This document shows positions 1-9,056 of a DNA stretch of 64,000 nt, piece by piece. How positions within the stretch are numbered: the stretch's first letter is position 1; the number at the start of each line of letters is the position of its first letter. Made by a program: the position numbers and the translations under genes. This DNA comes from Gemmatimonadota bacterium (lineage in GTDB: Bacteria; Gemmatimonadota; Gemmatimonadetes; Gemmatimonadales; GWC2-71-9). The DNA is taken from assembly GCA_009692115.1 (NCBI GenBank), contig SHZU01000004.1, positions 219,200 to 283,199 on the forward strand. The letters run 5' to 3'. The notes under the pieces are model-generated. The model worked only from the letters and a program-made list of their open reading frames with translations. It had not been told where the DNA came from and did not search any database.

Positions 1-1116
1 GCGGGCAAGACCATCATCCCGGGCTTCGTCGACACCCACGCCCACATGTGGTCGGGCTTTGGCATTCACTGGCAGCGCAATTGGATCTACGATGCCAACC
101 TGGCCTACGGAGTGACCACTACCCGCGATCCGCAGACGGCCACCACCGATGTGCTGAGCTACCAGGACCGGGTCGATGCCGGCTCGATGGTAGGCCCCCG
201 GGTCTACTCGACGGGTCCGGGCGTGTTTTCCGGAGCCCGAATCGGATCGCTCGAGAAGGCCCGGAGCGTGCTCAAGCGGTACAGCGACTACTACGACACC
301 AAGACCTTCAAGATGTATATGTCGGGGAACCGGCTGACCCGCCAGTACCTGATCATGGCGTCGAAAGAGCTGAAACTGATGCCCACCACTGAGGGCGGGC
401 TCCAGTTCATGCTCAACATGACCCATGCGATGGACGGATATCCCGGCATCGAACACACCATCCCGCTCTATCCGATGTATGACGACGTCGTTCAACTCCT
501 CAAGACCTCCGGGACCACCAACACCCCGACCCTCTTGGTTACCTACGGCGGACCGTGGGCGGAGAACTACTACTACGCCCGCGAAAACACCGCGGGCGAC
601 GCCAAACTCCGCCACTTTACGCCGTCGGAAGAGTTCGATAACAACACCAGACGGCGCGGTGCGGGGCCCGGTCCGAGCGGGTGGGCCCACGAATCGGAGT
701 ACATGTTCAAGAAACACGCGGAGTTCAACAAGCACTTGATCGAAGCCGGCGCCTGCAGCGGGGTCGGGAGTCACGGCCAACTCCAGGGCCTCGGGTTTCA
801 CTGGGAACTCTGGTCGATGCAGAGCGGCGGGATGAAAAATCACGACGCCTTGAAGATCGCCACGCTGTGCGGCGCGGAGGCCATCGGCCTTGGAAAAGAC
901 CTGGGTTCGATCGAATCGGGCAAGTTGGCCGATCTCGTGATCCTCGATAAGGACCCGCTCGAGAATATCCGAAACACCAACACCATCAAGTATGTGATGA
1001 AGAACGGCCGCCTCTACGAGGGCGATACCTTGAACGAAATCTGGCCGCGGCAGAAAGCGGCGCCGACCGAACCTTGGCGTCAAACCGCGCCGGTCAACAC
1101 CACGGGGACCCGCTAA
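1..1116 (+). CDS. Amidohydrolase domain protein, 5' end outside window
   Basis: C-terminal 371 residues of a metal-dependent amidohydrolase; the frame is open at base 1. It begins in the metal-binding strand with a DTHAH motif, followed by the lysine-containing KMYMSG strand, GIEH and GSHGQ segments, and ends with the usual ESGKLADLVILDKDPL beta-strand of the family. It is a close paralogue of the next gene, which starts 2 bp after its stop, so the missing N-terminus is probably a TolB-like propeller as in that copy. The substrate is unknown; secreted homologues are usually annotated as amidohydrolase/imidazolonepropionase-like. One difference from the downstream copy is GACSGVG in place of GARAAVG just before the GSHGQ motif. 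Family assignment is firm, function is not. Confidence 0.85.
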   Translation, partial: AGKTIIPGFVDTHAHMWSGFGIHWQRNWIYDANLAYGVTTTRDPQTATTDVLSYQDRVDAGSMVGPRVYSTGPGVFSGARIGSLEKARSVLKRYSDYYDTKTFKMYMSGNRLTRQYLIMASKELKLMPTTEGGLQFMLNMTHAMDGYPGIEHTIPLYPMYDDVVQLLKTSGTTNTPTLLVTYGGPWAENYYYARENTAGDAKLRHFTPSEEFDNNTRRRGAGPGPSGWAHESEYMFKKHAEFNKHLIEAGACSGVGSHGQLQGLGFHWELWSMQSGGMKNHDALKIATLCGAEAIGLGKDLGSIESGKLADLVILDKDPLENIRNTNTIKYVMKNGRLYEGDTLNEIWPRQKAAPTEPWRQTAPVNTTGTR

Positions 1117-1118
1117 CC

Positions 1119-4100
1119 ATGACTCGCTCACTCATTCTCGCGGCGCTCCTCGCCTCTCCTGTGTTCGCTCAGGCCCCGGCCGGTCCCGGCGGCCCGCCTC
1201 CGAAGCCCTTGCCGCTGGAAGCCAAGCGGAAAAGCGAATTCACCGCCACCAAGGGCACTTGGATGTCCTTGGATGTAAGCCCCGATGGTCAGACCATCGT
1301 GTTCGACCTGCTGGGTGACATCTACACGATGCCGATCGGAGGGGGCAACGCCACGCCGTTGATGACCGGCATGGCGTTCGACGCCCAGCCGCGGTTCAGC
1401 CCCGACGGGAAGAGGATCACTTTCGTATCCGACCGGAGCGGCGGCGACAACCTCTTCACCATGATGCTCGACAAGTCGGACACCACCCAAATCACCCAGG
1501 GCAGCGCCTTCCAGTACGTCTCGCCGGAGTGGTCGCCGGACGGCAAATCCATTGTCGTGAGCCGGGGTAGCGGCACCTTCCCGACGGCCAAGCTGCATCT
1601 CTATCCGGTCGATGGCGGCTCGGGCTTTCCGCTGATTCAACCCGGTCCCCAGACCGCGAACCTCAAGACGCTTGGGGCCGCCTTCAGTCCGGATGGCCGG
1701 TACGTCTGGTTCGCGGCCCGGTCCGGCGACTGGCACTACAATGCCGTGTTTCCCCAGTACCAAATCGGGTCGTACGATCGACAGACGGGTGCCATGACCG
1801 AACTCTCGAGCCGGTATGGGTCCGGGTTCCGCCCGGCCGTGTCACCGGACGGCAAGTGGCTGACCTATGCCTCCCGCCATGAAGCGAATACCGGCCTTCG
1901 GATCCGGAGTCTCGTCACCGGGGATGAAAGCTGGTTGGCGCATCCGATTCAACGCGATGATATCGAGGCCCGGGCCACCCTCGATGCCTTGCCCGGCTAC
2001 GCCTTCACGCCCGACTCCCGGGCCGTCATTATCTCGTACGGGGGCGAAATTTGGCGAGTGCCGGTCGACAAATCGGCCCCCGCCAAGATCCCCTTCAGCG
2101 TCGAGGTGAAACTCGACGTCGGGCCCGAGGTGAAATTCGTCTATCGGGTCGATACCACGGCCAACCTGGTGGCCAAACAGATCCGCAATCCGGCCGCGTC
2201 GCCCGACGGCAAGCGACTGGCGTTCGTGGCGCTCGACCGGGTCTATGTCATGGATCTCCCCAGCGGAACACCCCGCCGGGTGTCGACCGCCGATGTCGGA
2301 GAATACCAGCCGGTGTGGTCGCCGGATGGCAAGTCGATCGCCTACATCACCTGGGCTGACGCGGCCGCCGGTCACCTCATGAAAGCGGGCGTTGATGGCC
2401 GGCCGGTTCCGCCGGTGCAATTGACCCGGACGGCCGCCCTCTATAGCAATCCGGCCTGGACTCCCGATGGGGCTCGGATCGTCGCCACGCGCCAAGCCGG
2501 TCGCGATCTTGTCGAGGCCTCCGGGAACGGCGGCGGGGTCATTGGCGGCGATTTCGTTTGGGTTCCCGCGGCCGGCGGCGAGGTCAAGATGATCGCGCCG
2601 ACGGCCGGCCGCGATGTGGCGCATTTCGTCACCAGCCAGCCGGACCGGATCTACGCGTCGAGCTTCGGAGAGGGGTTGGTGTCGTTCCGCTGGGACGGAA
2701 CCGACGTGAAGCAGATTATCCGGATCACCGGGCCGTCGCCGTTTGGCGCGGTGCCTGGAGGCTCCACCCTCGAGCCCGAGGGTGAGCTCGTGTTCCTGCC
2801 CCGCCGGGTGTCACCGGTCAAGGCCGCCGATTTCCGCTTGATCGACGCGCTGGAAGGCGGAGCGCCGTTCCTGCCGGCCAGTCTGATCATGATCGCTCCC
2901 AGTGGCGATCGGGTCCTGGCGCAGGTCCAGACCGACGTGTTCTCCATGCCGCTGGTCCAGGTCGGCGGGCCGGTGCCCAACGTCAACGTCATGGGTGGGG
3001 GCGGCGTGTCGGTTCGGAAACTCTCCGATGTCGGCGGCGAATTCCCGTCGTGGGGCGGCGATGGAAAGTCGGTCCACTTTGCGTTGGGCAACGTCCTGTT
3101 CAGCTACAATCTGGACCGGGCCAAGATTGTCGATGACAGTCTCAAAGCCGTCAACCGCACCAAGGCGGACAGCGTCCGGGTCAAGGCCGCGATTCAAGAC
3201 AGCGTCAAAACCTTGAAAGCCCTGGGCGACAGCTTGATCAAAGCCCTCACTCCCGTACCGGATTCGATCAAGATCAAGATCTTCGATCTCGAGAACCGGC
3301 GGGCGGCCGACACGACGAAGGCCAAGCCCGACACCAGCAAGGCCAAGAAGGACGAGAAGCCCGGCTACAAGCCCGAGGAACTCAAGATCAAAGTCGAGGT
3401 CGCGCGCGATCTGCCCCGAGGCGTCGTCGTCCTTCGCGGCGGCCGCGCGGTGACGATGAAGGGCAAGGAGATCATCGAGGACGCCGATGTCGTGGTCCGT
3501 GACAACCGGATCGTCGCGGTCGGGGCACGGGGTCAGGTTGTCATTCCCTCCGGTGCCAAAGTCATCGACGTGACCGGCAAGACCATCATGCCGGGCATGG
3601 TCGACACCCACTACCATGCCCAGTGGCTGATTCCGGAAATTCACCCGAGCCAAGCGTGGCAGTACCTGACCACCCTGGCGTATGGCGTCACCACCACCCG
3701 CGACCCGCAGACGGCGGTCAGCGACATCCTGAGCTACCAGGATCGAGTCGAGGCGGGCGGGATGGTCGGCCCCCGGATTTACTCGACCGGCCCCGGATTG
3801 TTCGGCAGTGACAACATCAAGGACCTCGATCACGCCAAGACCTTCTTGAAGCGATACTCCCAATACTGGGATACCAAGACCCTCAAGATGTACATGTCGG
3901 GCAACCGCCAGCAGCGGCAGTGGATCCTCATGGCCGCCAAGGAACTCGGCATCATGCCCACCACCGAGGGCGGGCTCGACTTCAAGCTGAACTTGACCCA
4001 CGCCCAGGACGGCTATCCCGGAATCGAGCATGCGCTGCCGATCACTCCGATCTTCGACGACGTGGTCCAGTTGTTCAAGACCAGCCAAACCACCAACTCG

Positions 4101-4697
4101 CCCACGCTCTTGGTGTCCTACGGCGGGCCGTTTGGTGAGAACTACTTCTATTCGACTGAAGACGTGGTTGGCGACAAGAAGCTCGCCACCTTCATGCCGA
4201 AGGGTCAGATCGATTCGCGGGCGCTTCGACGCGGTTCAGCTTTTGGCTACCAACAGGGTGGGTGGTTCAACAAAGACGAGTATGTCTTCTCCCGTCACGC
4301 CGAGTTCATCAAGAAGCTGATTGAAGGCGGCGCGCGGGCGGCGGTGGGCGCCCATGGCCAGATTCAAGGAATCGGCAATCACTGGGAACTCTGGGCCATG
4401 GCGTCGGGAGGCTTGTCCAATCACGATGCCCTGCGGGCGGCCACGATATATGGCGCCGAGGCGATCGGGATGGGCACCGACATCGGTAGCCTGGAAGCCG
4501 GCAAGCTGGCCGACATTCTGGTGCTCGATAAGAACCCGCTCGAGAACATCCGGAACAGCAACACGATCAAGTACATCGTGAAAAACGGCCGGGTCTACGA
4601 GGGCGATACCCTGAACGAGATCTTCCCGCGGGTCCGGCCCATGGCCAAACAGTGGTGGGCCGACCTCAAACCGGTGACCGCCGCCGGTCTTAAATAG
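1119..4697 (+). CDS. Secreted TolB-propeller / amidohydrolase fusion protein
   Basis: A 1192-residue protein. The ATG at 1119 is chosen because it opens a clean signal peptide (MTRSLILAALLASPVFA) 2 bp after the upstream stop. Residues about 45-650 hold repeated WD40-like PD motifs (SPDGKRITF, SPDGKSIVV, SPDGKRLAF, SPDGKSIAY), forming one or two beta-propellers. A charged Lys/Asp-rich linker follows at about 660-760. The amidohydrolase domain (about 765-1175) carries DTHYH, KMYMSG, GIEH, GAHGQ and GKLADILVLD. Tandem paralogue of the preceding gene, so the two probably form an operon; an intrinsic terminator follows. Predicted periplasmic or extracellular hydrolase of unknown substrate. This architecture is common in Gemmatimonadota and Acidobacteriota. 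Confidence 0.9.
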   Translation: MTRSLILAALLASPVFAQAPAGPGGPPPKPLPLEAKRKSEFTATKGTWMSLDVSPDGQTIVFDLLGDIYTMPIGGGNATPLMTGMAFDAQPRFSPDGKRITFVSDRSGGDNLFTMMLDKSDTTQITQGSAFQYVSPEWSPDGKSIVVSRGSGTFPTAKLHLYPVDGGSGFPLIQPGPQTANLKTLGAAFSPDGRYVWFAARSGDWHYNAVFPQYQIGSYDRQTGAMTELSSRYGSGFRPAVSPDGKWLTYASRHEANTGLRIRSLVTGDESWLAHPIQRDDIEARATLDALPGYAFTPDSRAVIISYGGEIWRVPVDKSAPAKIPFSVEVKLDVGPEVKFVYRVDTTANLVAKQIRNPAASPDGKRLAFVALDRVYVMDLPSGTPRRVSTADVGEYQPVWSPDGKSIAYITWADAAAGHLMKAGVDGRPVPPVQLTRTAALYSNPAWTPDGARIVATRQAGRDLVEASGNGGGVIGGDFVWVPAAGGEVKMIAPTAGRDVAHFVTSQPDRIYASSFGEGLVSFRWDGTDVKQIIRITGPSPFGAVPGGSTLEPEGELVFLPRRVSPVKAADFRLIDALEGGAPFLPASLIMIAPSGDRVLAQVQTDVFSMPLVQVGGPVPNVNVMGGGGVSVRKLSDVGGEFPSWGGDGKSVHFALGNVLFSYNLDRAKIVDDSLKAVNRTKADSVRVKAAIQDSVKTLKALGDSLIKALTPVPDSIKIKIFDLENRRAADTTKAKPDTSKAKKDEKPGYKPEELKIKVEVARDLPRGVVVLRGGRAVTMKGKEIIEDADVVVRDNRIVAVGARGQVVIPSGAKVIDVTGKTIMPGMVDTHYHAQWLIPEIHPSQAWQYLTTLAYGVTTTRDPQTAVSDILSYQDRVEAGGMVGPRIYSTGPGLFGSDNIKDLDHAKTFLKRYSQYWDTKTLKMYMSGNRQQRQWILMAAKELGIMPTTEGGLDFKLNLTHAQDGYPGIEHALPITPIFDDVVQLFKTSQTTNSPTLLVSYGGPFGENYFYSTEDVVGDKKLATFMPKGQIDSRALRRGSAFGYQQGGWFNKDEYVFSRHAEFIKKLIEGGARAAVGAHGQIQGIGNHWELWAMASGGLSNHDALRAATIYGAEAIGMGTDIGSLEAGKLADILVLDKNPLENIRNSNTIKYIVKNGRVYEGDTLNEIFPRVRPMAKQWWADLKPVTAAGLK

Positions 4698-4714
4698 CTG
4701 GAGGCGCCGAACGG

Positions 4715-4751
4715 AACGGGGCGGGCCTTCTGGGCCCGCCCCGTTTGCGTT
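4715..4751 (+). terminator. Rho-independent terminator
   Basis: A 13-bp perfect GC-rich inverted repeat (4715-4727 with 4733-4745) separated by 5 bases and followed by a T-rich tail. It lies 18 bp after the amidohydrolase stop and also serves as the 3' boundary of the convergent TetR gene. Confidence 0.88.
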
Positions 4752-4757
4752 TTGGGC

Positions 4758-5270
4758 TCAAGGCGCCACCATGCTGGTCCAGAGTCGATCGTATGCGGTC
4801 CGGAGTACCTCACGACTCGTGGCCCGGCTCTGCAGCAGCGTCACGCCCTCGATCATCGCCTCGATCGAGGCCGCGTCCGCAATGGCCTCGCTCGGAAGGC
4901 TGAGCAGTCGGGCCACGGCGGCCCGAAACGACTCCCCCCGCCGGGGCTCCGTTCCACGGTATCCAGCTCCGGCCAGCGAGACCCAGGCGCCGAACCGGCC
5001 CGAGTCGACCTCCGCGACGATCTCCTCCCAAAGCCGGTCGATCCCCTCAATCCCGTCCCCTCCAGCCAGCGCCTCGAACCGCCGATCCCACCGGGTCCGC
5101 TCGATCTCGCCAGCCGTCAGATCAAGCAGTGCGGCCTTCGACCGGTAGTGATAAAGGACCAGTCCCTTCGCGCATCGGGCCCCCCGAGCCACTTCCTCGA
5201 GACTCCAGCCCGCCAACCCCTTCCGGACCACGACCGCCACTGATTGATCGAGAATCACTTGCTTAAGCAT
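4758..5270 (-). CDS. TetR-family transcriptional regulator
   Basis: About 170 residues. The N-terminal helix-turn-helix is visible as LEEVARGARCAKGLVLYHYRSKAALL, matching the TetR signature in which recognition-helix residues are followed by the Y-x-Y/F segment. The C-terminal ligand-binding half is short and alpha-helical, with no recognisable ligand class. The ATG at 5270 is taken as the start; a GTG at 5279 is an in-frame alternative. A perfect 16-bp palindrome starts 18 bp upstream, the expected place for an autoregulatory operator. The nearest divergent gene encodes a PAS-Fis protein, a possible co-regulated target. Confidence 0.85.
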   Translation of the reverse strand: MLKQVILDQSVAVVVRKGLAGWSLEEVARGARCAKGLVLYHYRSKAALLDLTAGEIERTRWDRRFEALAGGDGIEGIDRLWEEIVAEVDSGRFGAWVSLAGAGYRGTEPRRGESFRAAVARLLSLPSEAIADAASIEAMIEGVTLLQSRATSREVLRTAYDRLWTSMVAP

Positions 5271-5288
5271 CCTGAACACTGGGCCGAA

Positions 5289-5304
5289 TTGACCGTACGG
5301 TCAA
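5289..5304. promoter_or_regulatory. Palindromic operator, probable TetR site
   Basis: TTGACCGTACGGTCAA is a perfect 16-bp dyad directly upstream of the TetR gene. Size, symmetry and position match TetR autoregulatory operators. Binding is inferred. Confidence 0.7.
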
Positions 5305-5363
5305 GTCTCGGGTGCCTGGGTTGCCCAAATCCGAGAATCATCAAACCCATAATTCGCAGAGAC

Positions 5364-5377
5364 TGACTAACCGGTCA
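5364..5377. promoter_or_regulatory. Second, imperfect copy of the TetR operator
   Basis: TGACTAACCGGTCA keeps the outer TGAC and CGGTCA half-sites of the perfect palindrome 60 bp away, with a changed centre. It is the weaker of two candidate operators in the region shared by the TetR and PAS-Fis genes. Confidence 0.45.
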
Positions 5378-5447
5378 AGTGACTCCTCAACCCAGCCGAG
5401 TGCCGAGCCCCTGAAACCTATTGGAACGTCCCCCCGTAACTCATCCT

Positions 5448-5894
5448 ATGTCAAATCCAACCCCGCCCTCGATGCCGTCGGTCTTCTCGCCGCTCGCAAA
5501 ATCGCTCTTGGATGCCTTCTCTGAGGGCGTTGTCGTTTTTGATGCCCAGGGCAAAGTTTTGTATGCCAACCAAAACGCCCGCGAATTAGGCCTCGACCTC
5601 TCGCAGACGTCCCGGGAGTTGATGCCCCAGTTGGCCGAGTTTGGGGGCCGGCTTAAGCCGCTCAAGGTCGGGACCATCGATCTGGGTGAGGCGATGTTCT
5701 TGCCAGGCAACGCTGGCCCGAAGACGCTTGCGGAACGGGAAAAGGAAGCCATCGTTCGTTCGCTCGACGCCAACGCCTGGAAATTGGCTGAAACCGCCCA
5801 AAGCTTAGGGATCAGCCGCACCACCTTGTGGCGCCGCCTCCGGGCCTATGGCCTCCATCGCGATGGCCGAAGCAAGTGGGCCCAAGCGTCCTAG
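5448..5894 (+). CDS. PAS domain / Fis-type HTH regulator
   Basis: A 148-residue protein. Residues about 20-60 (LLDAFSEGVVVFDAQGKVLYANQNARELGL) are a shortened PAS sensor. Residues about 98-138 form a Fis-type helix-turn-helix (EAIVRSLDANAWKLAETAQSLGISRTTLWRRLRAYGL) of the kind found at the C-terminus of NtrC-type activators. The AAA+ sigma54-interaction domain is absent, so it cannot act as a classical enhancer-binding activator; it is probably a one-component DNA-binding sensor. Start is the ATG at 5448. The TetR-like palindromes lie upstream. Confidence 0.75.
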   Translation: MSNPTPPSMPSVFSPLAKSLLDAFSEGVVVFDAQGKVLYANQNARELGLDLSQTSRELMPQLAEFGGRLKPLKVGTIDLGEAMFLPGNAGPKTLAEREKEAIVRSLDANAWKLAETAQSLGISRTTLWRRLRAYGLHRDGRSKWAQAS

Positions 5895-6007
5895 ATCCCG
5901 AGTCGCCGGCCACCCCACTCCGCCACCCCCACCCGCGCCTCCCAAACCCGTCCGTCCAAAGTCCTTCGATCTTGTGTTCGGAGCCATTCGCTGAGACCTT
6001 CCTCGCG

Positions 6008-6526
6008 ATGCGTACCCTTGCCTTCGGACTGCTCGTCCTGCCGTTTGGTTGCCCAATTCCGGCCGCCCCGGCGCTCGACGGTCCTGGGGTCGTGTCGGTC
6101 GAGTGGACCGCATCGCGGTCCGGCGGGTTCGCCGCCCGCCCGGAAGTGTCGTGGTGCCCCGCCGATTCCATGCTTGAAATCCTCGCGATCCGCGGCGACA
6201 CTGCCTTTGGACTAACCCTGTTCGCCCAAGATTCACTCCGATTGGGCCACTTTCCGGTGGTGTCCGGTGCGGTGTCATCGAGCTGGCGGCCGCTCGCGTT
6301 CGGCGCGCTCCGGTTGGTCAACGATTCGGCGAACATCGGGTTCGAGGCCACCGGGGGCAATGTCCAGGTGACCCGGGCCGACGGGGGCTTTGTCTCCGGA
6401 ACCCTCGACGCCCGGTTCAAGCTCGTCGACGGTCCCGACACCCTGAGAGTCACGGGCAAGTTTCTCGACTTGATGATCAACCCGGCGGTCGGGCAGTGCG
6501 GCCGGGTCTTCAAGCCGAGGCCATAG
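6008..6526 (+). CDS. Hypothetical secreted protein
   Basis: 172 residues with a short N-terminal hydrophobic stretch (MRTLAFGLLVLPFGCPIPAAPA) that looks like a signal peptide. The rest is beta-rich and includes CPADSMLEILAIRGDTAFGLTLF, VSSSWRPLAFGALRLVND and a final NPAVGQCGRVF. Two cysteines (in SWCPAD and GQCGRV) may form a disulfide. I recognise no family. It ends 4 bp before ispH and could be co-transcribed with it. Confidence 0.6.
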   Translation: MRTLAFGLLVLPFGCPIPAAPALDGPGVVSVEWTASRSGGFAARPEVSWCPADSMLEILAIRGDTAFGLTLFAQDSLRLGHFPVVSGAVSSSWRPLAFGALRLVNDSANIGFEATGGNVQVTRADGGFVSGTLDARFKLVDGPDTLRVTGKFLDLMINPAVGQCGRVFKPRP

Positions 6527-6530
6527 CGGC

Positions 6531-7739
6531 ATGCCCGAGCAGACCTATTTTCGCAAAGGCTTCGGACTCAAGGGGGCCATCGAAGGGCTCCTCACCGCCG
6601 ACTACCACAGCGGCGTCATCGACGCCTTCAAGGCCAACGGGTACCGGCTCTCGGTTGGCCCGCTCACCTTCCGCCTGGCCAAGGAGTTCGGGTTCTGTTA
6701 CGGCGTCGACCGAGCGGTCGAGTACGCCTATGAAACCCGAACCAAGTTTCCGGATCGCCAACTGGTGATGGTTGGTGAGATCATCCACAACCCGCATGTC
6801 AACAAGAAACTCGAAGCCATGGGCCTCGAGTTCATTCACCGGGGCGAAGACGGTCACTTCGACTTCTCGGGGATCACCGCCGACCATGTCGTGATTCTTC
6901 CCGCCTTCGGCGTCACGATTCAGGACTTCACCACCCTTCGGGCCATCGGTTGCGTGCTGGTGGACACCACCTGCGGTTCGGTGCTGAATGTTTGGAAGCG
7001 GGTCGAATCCTATGCCCGCGATGGCTTTACGTCGGTCATCCACGGCAAGTACTGGCATGAAGAAACCAAGGCTACCGCAAGCCAGGTCACCAAGTTCCCC
7101 AATGGCCGTTATTTGGTGCTCTTCGACATGGCCGAGGCCAGGCAAGTCATCGCCTATCTGGAACACGGCGGCGATGTGACCGGGTTGGCCGAGCGGTTCG
7201 CCAAGACGGCATCTGAGGGGTTCGATTTCGACCGCGATCTGACCCGGGTCGGGATCGCCAATCAGACCACGATGCTTTCGAAAGAGTCGCTGGCGATTGC
7301 CGAGGAGTTCCGCCAAGCGTTGACTCGGAAGTTCGGCCTCGCGCATGAAGCCGATCATGTCCGCACCTTCGATACGATTTGCTCGGCAACCCAAGAACGG
7401 CAGGATGCGGTGGCGGAGTTACTCGATGACCCGCCCGACATGATGGTCGTGGTCGGCGGCTACAACTCCAGCAATACGAACCACTTGGCCGCCCTTTGTG
7501 CCCGTCGGGGAGTCCCGACCTTTCACATCGAAGACGCCGATTGCATCGATCCGGCCGCCGGGACGATTCGGCACCGTCCGGTCGGCGCGAAGCAGGAAAT
7601 GGTGACCCCCGCCTGGCTCGGCGGGACCCGGACCATCGGTCTGACCGCCGGCGCTTCGACGCCGAACAACAAGATCGGTGAGACGGTGGTTCGGATTGCC
7701 ATCGGGCTCGGAATCGACCCCGCCGACCTGCTTCGGTAG
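6531..7739 (+). CDS. ispH: 4-hydroxy-3-methylbut-2-enyl diphosphate reductase
   Basis: IspH catalyses the last step of the MEP isoprenoid pathway, reductive dehydroxylation of HMBPP to IPP and DMAPP with a [4Fe-4S] cluster. The three cluster cysteines are visible in GFCYGVDRAV (about residue 56), DTTCGSV (about 148) and TICSATQERQ (about 284). VGEIIHNPHVN and GGYNSSNTNHL segments are also typical. At 402 residues it belongs to the longer IspH class seen in cyanobacteria and related groups, with an N-terminal extension before the first cysteine; the E. coli type is about 316. Its presence implies the MEP route in this organism. Confidence 0.95.
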   Translation: MPEQTYFRKGFGLKGAIEGLLTADYHSGVIDAFKANGYRLSVGPLTFRLAKEFGFCYGVDRAVEYAYETRTKFPDRQLVMVGEIIHNPHVNKKLEAMGLEFIHRGEDGHFDFSGITADHVVILPAFGVTIQDFTTLRAIGCVLVDTTCGSVLNVWKRVESYARDGFTSVIHGKYWHEETKATASQVTKFPNGRYLVLFDMAEARQVIAYLEHGGDVTGLAERFAKTASEGFDFDRDLTRVGIANQTTMLSKESLAIAEEFRQALTRKFGLAHEADHVRTFDTICSATQERQDAVAELLDDPPDMMVVVGGYNSSNTNHLAALCARRGVPTFHIEDADCIDPAAGTIRHRPVGAKQEMVTPAWLGGTRTIGLTAGASTPNNKIGETVVRIAIGLGIDPADLLR

Positions 7740-7794
7740 TTCTGCGGTGAGGGCGTAGCGGAGTTAGCTTTGGGGCGCTACACTCCCGGCCTCT

Positions 7795-8151
7795 ATGTCG
7801 ATCCGCGAAACGCTCGAATCCCTGCCCTCGATTGTCGCCCGGCGGGTCAATTCCCGGGAAGGTTTCTTCACCGCCGGCCGGATGTTTGCCCTGGTGGCGG
7901 AGACCACCGTTTGGCTCCGATTGCCGGTTCCTACCGGAGCCCAGGTGGTCGAAACCCTGGTGGGCCTGCCGTTGGTCGATCCGCCGATTCCGAACGGACT
8001 GACCTGGGTTGCGGTGCCAGTCGCCCTGACCGACCCGGCCGAACTGCACGACCTGATTCTTCAATCCCACCAGGCGGTACGCCAGGCCGGCCGGCGAGCC
8101 CGCCGCGATCGCTCAACCATGCGGCGACGGCGAACCCGGACCCCCGCCTAA
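7795..8151 (+). CDS. Small conserved protein, YjbR/TfoX/DUF5519-like fold
   Basis: 118 residues. The core GRMFALVAETTVWLRLP followed by a Pro-rich turn, TWVAVPVALTDPAELHDLILQSHQAV resembles the small alpha/beta proteins grouped as YjbR/MmcQ, TfoX N-terminal and luciferase-domain (DUF5519) families; I cannot decide between them. The C-terminus is strongly basic (RRARRDRSTMRRRRTRT). Its TAA stop overlaps the TAG stop of the convergent DUF72 gene. Confidence 0.6.
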   Translation: MSIRETLESLPSIVARRVNSREGFFTAGRMFALVAETTVWLRLPVPTGAQVVETLVGLPLVDPPIPNGLTWVAVPVALTDPAELHDLILQSHQAVRQAGRRARRDRSTMRRRRTRTPA

Positions 8152-9056
8152 CTGGGCGGGGCCAGCATCCGGGCCACCGCGGCGATCGTGAGCGGGGCGC
8201 TCCCCTCTGCTCGATTGTTCACCAATACATAGGCCGGCAGCCGAAGCCCGGCTGCCGTCTGGACCAGCCGCACCAAGTCACCCCGCAACGGAGCATTGGG
8301 TTCCTGGATCCGGTCGTAGGGCTGGAATTGGTCCACCGCATCGGCGTAGGTCCGGCCTGGTTTGAGGAGGGCTCGGGCCACGATAAAACGGGCGGTGATC
8401 GAATCGGGATGATCCAATTGCTCGCCGATCGAAGGCATCCGGGTCCAGGAATTGAAGACGTGGGCCACCCCGTGTTCGCGAAGTACCGCAAAGTAGGCCG
8501 GGGAGAGGAAATCTTCGTTTCGAATCTCGATCCCGTACTGGCCTTCGGTTGGGAGCCGGCCCAGAAACTGATCCAGCAGCCCGGCGAACTGATCCGGCGT
8601 AACCCGGTCGCTTCGGCTGATGGTTGGAAACTCGAAGACGAACGGCCCGGTGTGATCGGCAAAATGGGCTTGGTATGGCTCCCAGATGTCGGAGCGGAAC
8701 AGGTCCGCGTTGAGGAAGTCCGGGTTGCGCTGGCCCTTCGAGGCGAAGACGGTCAGACGGTCCCACACCTTGCTGACGCAGCGGAAGCCTGCGGGCAGGG
8801 CCTTTCCCCAATTCGTGAGGCTGCTTGCCTTGGGCGGGCCGTAGAAACTCGAGTCGATTCCCACCGTCGAGAACAGCGGAAACCGGGCATACTCAGCCAG
8901 CATTTTCGCTGTGGCCCCGCTGGCGGGATAGGGTTTTGAATAGACCAAGCCGGTCCACCCGGGATAGGTCCAGGTGGAGGTGCCGAAGTGCACGTCCGGC
9001 GGGATCGCTGCCCGGAGCCGCTCCAACTCCTCCGCGGTTGGTCGGAGCTCCGGCAT
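8148..9056 (-). CDS. DUF72 family protein (YecE-like TIM barrel)
   Basis: 302 residues. DUF72 hallmarks are present: FGTSTWTYPGWTGLVYSKPYP at the N-terminus, IDSSFYGPP (family ...vEiNstFY...), FRCVSKVWDRLT (fR.avK....iTH), the FEFPTIS strand, YGIEIRNEDFL (.avE.R..sW) and the C-terminal AYVLVNNRAEGSAP (v.fNNh..G.a). The biochemical role of the family is unknown. The ATG at 9056 overlaps the stop codon of the upstream dehydrogenase (TGATG), so the two were probably translationally coupled. Confidence 0.88.
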   Translation of the reverse strand: MPELRPTAEELERLRAAIPPDVHFGTSTWTYPGWTGLVYSKPYPASGATAKMLAEYARFPLFSTVGIDSSFYGPPKASSLTNWGKALPAGFRCVSKVWDRLTVFASKGQRNPDFLNADLFRSDIWEPYQAHFADHTGPFVFEFPTISRSDRVTPDQFAGLLDQFLGRLPTEGQYGIEIRNEDFLSPAYFAVLREHGVAHVFNSWTRMPSIGEQLDHPDSITARFIVARALLKPGRTYADAVDQFQPYDRIQEPNAPLRGDLVRLVQTAAGLRLPAYVLVNNRAEGSAPLTIAAVARMLAPPS

